In this document: positions 43,965 to 46,262 of the stretch, in pieces
Layout: each line of letters starts with the position of its first letter
Position numbering within the stretch: the stretch's first letter is position 1
Assembly (NCBI GenBank): GCA_020850015.1
Contig: JADZFF010000121.1
Span: forward strand, 1 to 46,262
Reading direction: 5' to 3'
Source of the DNA: Bdellovibrionales bacterium
Lineage (GTDB): Bacteria; Bdellovibrionota; UBA1018; JADZFF01
DNA: 46,262 nucleotides
The notes under the pieces: generated by a model
What the model was told of the DNA's origin: nothing
The model's database searches: none
The model's input: only the letters and a program-made list of their open reading frames with translations
Made by a program: the position numbers and the translations under genes

Positions 43965-44627
43965 CTAGACGCCCCATTGAGGCAGAAGAGGGTGACCAAA
44001 CACCACTCGATCAGGGACTTCGTTGCGATCCCCTTCGGCGACCGGGAACCGCTCAATAAGCCGCTCCCCAACCCGAATGACGGCCTGCTCGAGGCCCTCG
44101 CCTGGCCGCCCGGAGCGAATGGCTTCCGTAAGGCTGCGGGCGATATCGTCCCAGTGCCCTGCTGGCACCTGGGAGTAAATCCCGCGATCCGCAATGATTT
44201 CAACCTGTTGTTCAAAAAGAGAGAGGTAGATCAGCACTCCCGTTCGATCGCGCGTTTCCTGAAGTCCCATGAGGAGAAAGCTCAAAAGGGCCTTCTCTCT
44301 CACCCTCCTGGTGCGAAGCCTTTCCGGGGTCAAGACACGCTTGATGGGGGACCAGAAACAAAGGACGCCCCCCAGGATGGCCGCCAAGACAACGATGGTG
44401 AGCGCCTCCAGGCCTGGAACCGCCCAAGGGCTGTACGTCCGGGCAAACTCAACTCCCGCGAACGCAGTCACTGCCGCTGCCATTCCGGCAAACCCGTGGA
44501 CTTCCCAGTAGGCGTCGCTTGCGAAAACCACCTGAGGCACCACCTCGCCCCTTGAGCGGCGCTCAAGCCCAGCTACTTGGGCCTCGACCCGGCTGATTTC
44601 ATCTTGCGTAAACCAACTTCTTGCCAT
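43965..44627 (-). CDS. TPM-domain membrane protein (second copy)
   Basis: 220 residues from the ATG at 44627 (GAGGTGGTG upstream); the longer ORF is Arg/Trp-rich antisense of the Gly-rich tail of the previous gene. Begins ARSWFTQDEISRVEAQVAGLERRSRGEVVPQVV, the TPM entry, then two hydrophobic helices (about 45-62 and 72-95), then the rest of the TPM fold (TGVLIYLSLFEQQVEIIADRGI). This matches the small TPM proteins that accompany LemA and YgcG-type proteins. The function of the trio is poorly known; roles in envelope stress or photosystem repair are described for relatives. Confidence 0.82.
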   Translation of the reverse strand: MARSWFTQDEISRVEAQVAGLERRSRGEVVPQVVFASDAYWEVHGFAGMAAAVTAFAGVEFARTYSPWAVPGLEALTIVVLAAILGGVLCFWSPIKRVLTPERLRTRRVREKALLSFLLMGLQETRDRTGVLIYLSLFEQQVEIIADRGIYSQVPAGHWDDIARSLTEAIRSGRPGEGLEQAVIRVGERLIERFPVAEGDRNEVPDRVVFGHPLLPQWGV

Positions 44628-44632
44628 TGCAA

Positions 44633-45388
44633 TCACCACCTCGATGAAGAGCCGCCTCCACCAAAGGAGCCGCCGCCCCCTCGGAAGCCACCACCCCCGA
44701 ATCCTCCACCCCCACCGAATCCGCCGAATGGGCCGCCTCCGCCCCAACGGCCACGCATGCCAGGGCCCCTGACGGGTAATCCGCGGCCGAGGACCCTGGC
44801 CGCCAAAGCGGCCAAGATCACCAGAATCAGGAGCAGGAAATCGATTCGAACCGCGGAGGACCTGTCGCCTAGGCGACGGCTGACCCCACCACTCAAGGGG
44901 GCGCCCAGCTGGCGAGCGATGACCTCCAAAGCCACCTTGAAGCCGTCGCCGTACCTTCGCTCCCGAACGTAAGGCACAAGAGTCCTGTCCAACACCTGGC
45001 GGCTGAACGCGTCTGTCAGACTGCCCTCAAGACCGTAGGCCACCTCCAAACGCATGCGCCGCTCATGTGGCGCAACCAGGAGCAGGAATCCGTTGTCCTT
45101 GCCCTTTCGACCGAGGCGCCACTTTTCGGCTGTGGCGAGCGAAAAGGTCTCTACGTCGTAACCCTGAAGCGAGCGCGTGATGAAAACGGCGCCCTGAGCA
45201 TGCCCCTTCTGGTCCAGAGCCTCCAAAATCGCCTCGATCTCGACTCGTTCCTGAGCCGACAACCACCCCACCTCATCCACCACACGGCCTGTGAGGGCTG
45301 GGATTTCCGGACCTGAGGCCGCTTCCGCCGCCAGACCCAATGCGAGCCCCATTAACCCCAGCGAAGACAGAGGCAGGATCCGCATCAT
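44633..45388 (-). CDS. TPM-domain protein, YgcG type
   Basis: 251 residues. A signal peptide (LGLMGLALGLAAEAASG) is followed by the TPM domain: LTGRVVDEVGWLSAQERVEI at the start and NGFLLLVAPHERRMRLEVAYG with the conserved GLEGSLTD further on. Then a transmembrane helix (about 190-210) and a Gly/Phe-rich tail ending GGGGSFGGGGSSSRW, the YgcG hallmark. The start at 45388 has GAGGGG 7 nt upstream. It lies 19 nt after lemA and 5 nt before the second TPM gene. Confidence 0.88.
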   Translation of the reverse strand: MMRILPLSSLGLMGLALGLAAEAASGPEIPALTGRVVDEVGWLSAQERVEIEAILEALDQKGHAQGAVFITRSLQGYDVETFSLATAEKWRLGRKGKDNGFLLLVAPHERRMRLEVAYGLEGSLTDAFSRQVLDRTLVPYVRERRYGDGFKVALEVIARQLGAPLSGGVSRRLGDRSSAVRIDFLLLILVILAALAARVLGRGLPVRGPGMRGRWGGGGPFGGFGGGGGFGGGGFRGGGGSFGGGGSSSRW

Positions 45389-45407
45389 GACTGAACCCCT
45401 CAATGGC

Positions 45408-46004
45408 TCAGAACTCCACCTTGGGGACCGACTTAGCGGCCGCTTCGGCCTGGAAGGATTCCCGCGTCTTCATGTCCAGCAAATATCGGGCTGTAAGGTT
45501 CGTGGGGAAGTACCGAACCTCCTTGTTATAGGCGGCAACTGTATCGATATAGCGCTTTCTGGCCACCGTGATGCGGTTTTCAGTTCCCTCAAGCTGGACC
45601 TGCAGATCGCGGAAGTTCTCATTGGCCTTGAGCTCGGGGTACCTTTCCACCACGACCATCAGACGAGCCAAGGCGCTCGAGAGAGCGCCCTGCGCCTCCT
45701 GAAATTTCGAGAAGGCCTGCGCGTTGGACAGGCCTGAAACGTCGATCTTGGTTTGCGTGGCCTGGGCGCGCGCCCGAACCACCGCTTCGAGCGTCTCTCG
45801 CTCGTGCTTGGCGTATCCTTTCACCACACTGACGAGGTTCGGAATCAAGTCCGCGCGACGCTGATACTGATTCTCCACTTCCGACCAGGAGGCCTTCACA
45901 TCTTCATCCAGCCCCTGAAGCGAATTGTAACCGCAGCCACCCCCAAGCCCGGAAAAGCCAACAAAGAGCGCCACGAGCTGGATCCGACCGAAACCACGTT
46001 TCAT
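45408..46004 (-). CDS. lemA: LemA-family protein
   Basis: 198 residues. One N-terminal hydrophobic segment with a Cys at about residue 24 in a Gly-rich, poor lipobox, then the LemA core: NQYQRRADLIPNLVSVVKGY, HERETLEAVVRARAQAT, LMVVVERYPELKANENFRDL, LEGTENRITVARKRYIDTV and NKEVRYFPTNLTARYL. LemA proteins are coiled-coil envelope proteins of uncertain function that commonly pair with TPM proteins, as here. A candidate promoter is just upstream. Confidence 0.93.
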   Translation of the reverse strand: MKRGFGRIQLVALFVGFSGLGGGCGYNSLQGLDEDVKASWSEVENQYQRRADLIPNLVSVVKGYAKHERETLEAVVRARAQATQTKIDVSGLSNAQAFSKFQEAQGALSSALARLMVVVERYPELKANENFRDLQVQLEGTENRITVARKRYIDTVAAYNKEVRYFPTNLTARYLLDMKTRESFQAEAAAKSVPKVEF

Positions 46005-46028
46005 CCCTTGATACTCCTGTGTGCAGAG

Positions 46029-46057
46029 AGAATGGGCGTGAGGCCACTACGGGTCAA
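46029..46057 (-). promoter_or_regulatory. candidate promoter of the lemA-TPM operon
   Basis: TTGACC (46052-46057) and CATTCT (46029-46034) on the minus strand are 17 nt apart, downstream of the tuf terminator and about 25 nt before the lemA start. The -35 is strong, the -10 weak. Confidence 0.45.
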
Positions 46058-46070
46058 GTTCGGAAGTGGA

Positions 46071-46106
46071 AAGAAAAAGGGCCTGGAGATCGCTCTCCAG
46101 GCCCTT
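46071..46106 (-). terminator. factor-independent terminator of tuf
   Basis: A perfect 13-bp stem (46077-46089 with 46094-46106) with a 4-nt loop, followed on the minus strand by a T-rich tract (TTTTTCTT), 28 nt after the tuf stop. It separates tuf from lemA and the S10 operon. Confidence 0.9.
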
Positions 46107-46134
46107 ACAACTCAGAATCGAATCATTGCCGAGT

Positions 46135-46262
46135 CTACTCAATGATCTCAGCCACGACGCCGGCGCCGACGGTGCGGCCGCCTTCGCGGATGGCGAAACG
46201 AAGCTCTTTCTCCATCGCGATCGGAGTGATCAACTCCACCTCAATCGCGATGTTGTCGCCAG
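46135..46262 (-). CDS. tuf: elongation factor Tu, last 41 codons (partial)
   Basis: Read directly from the minus strand: [20 protein letters not shown] followed by [20 protein letters not shown] and a final Glu, then TAG. This is the conserved C-terminal domain III end of EF-Tu, which brings aminoacyl-tRNA to the ribosome. The rest lies to the right of the window. A strong terminator follows. Confidence 0.96.
   Translation of the reverse strand, partial: GDNIAIEVELITPIAMEKELRFAIREGGRTVGAGVVAEIIE

Noticed and set aside
1-46262. CRISPR arrays, tRNA or rRNA genes, insertion sequences, prophage or integrase genes
   Set aside because: Looked for on both strands; no regularly spaced repeats, tRNA-like cloverleaf, transposase or integrase motifs were seen.

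Overview
The window looks like a chromosomal segment of a Gram-negative, GC-rich bacterium. Lipoprotein and Sec-type signal peptides, YihY/BrkB, a tight-adherence (TadC-like) protein, a sigma-54 activator, NagZ and a split propionyl-CoA carboxylase/methylmalonyl-CoA mutase set fit a Bdellovibrionota- or Myxococcota-like (former deltaproteobacterial) lineage. This placement is inference from gene content, not from a database comparison. No tRNA, rRNA, CRISPR array, insertion sequence or phage gene was seen.

Layout. Positions 1-415 (minus) hold the start of a TadC/GspF-type pilus-assembly protein. Positions 463-4898 (plus) are a tightly coupled five-gene operon: YihY-like membrane protein, a secreted unknown, two DppB/DppC-type permeases and NagZ. 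Two envelope unknowns follow (4988-6971). Positions 6968-12235 (minus) encode the propionyl-CoA to succinyl-CoA entry: carboxyltransferase, biotin carboxylase, biotin carrier and mutase large subunit, all joined by 4-nt start/stop overlaps. After a plus-strand surface unknown come, on the minus strand, a two-domain phospholipase-D-like protein, an endonuclease/exonuclease/phosphatase and a sigma-54 activator with a 33-nt dyad in front of it. A second minus-strand operon (18345-21743) holds an alkyl-DHAP-synthase-like flavoprotein, an Fe-S protein and a lipid kinase. A cysteine desulfurase, a TlpA-type thioredoxin, an HNH protein and a sigma-factor-like domain fused to a membrane anchor complete the accessory part.

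Positions 27232-43943 (minus) are one uninterrupted ribosomal-protein superoperon: rpsJ-rplC-rplD-rplW-rplB-rpsS-rplV-rpsC-rplP-rpmC-rpsQ-rplN-rplX-rplE-rpsN-rpsH-rplF-rplR-rpsE-rpmD-rplO-secY-adk-map-rpmJ-rpsM-rpsK-rpsD-rpoA-rplQ. It has a plausible promoter and structured leader before rpsJ, an unusual 264-nt structured spacer between rpsJ and rplC, a factor-independent terminator between rpsD and rpoA, and a strong 17-bp terminator after rplQ. infA is missing from its common place between map and rpmJ. Upstream, a LemA plus two TPM-domain genes sit between rpsJ and tuf, whose last 41 codons close the window; tuf has its own 13-bp terminator.

The most unusual items are the sigma-like/transmembrane fusion (24296-25681), the flavoprotein/Fe-S/lipid-kinase operon, the PLD protein with a CBM20-like tail, the NagZ-linked orphan permease pair, and several cis-acting RNA or DNA structures in and around the ribosomal operon. 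None of these is proven here to be a new system; they are ranked as candidates.
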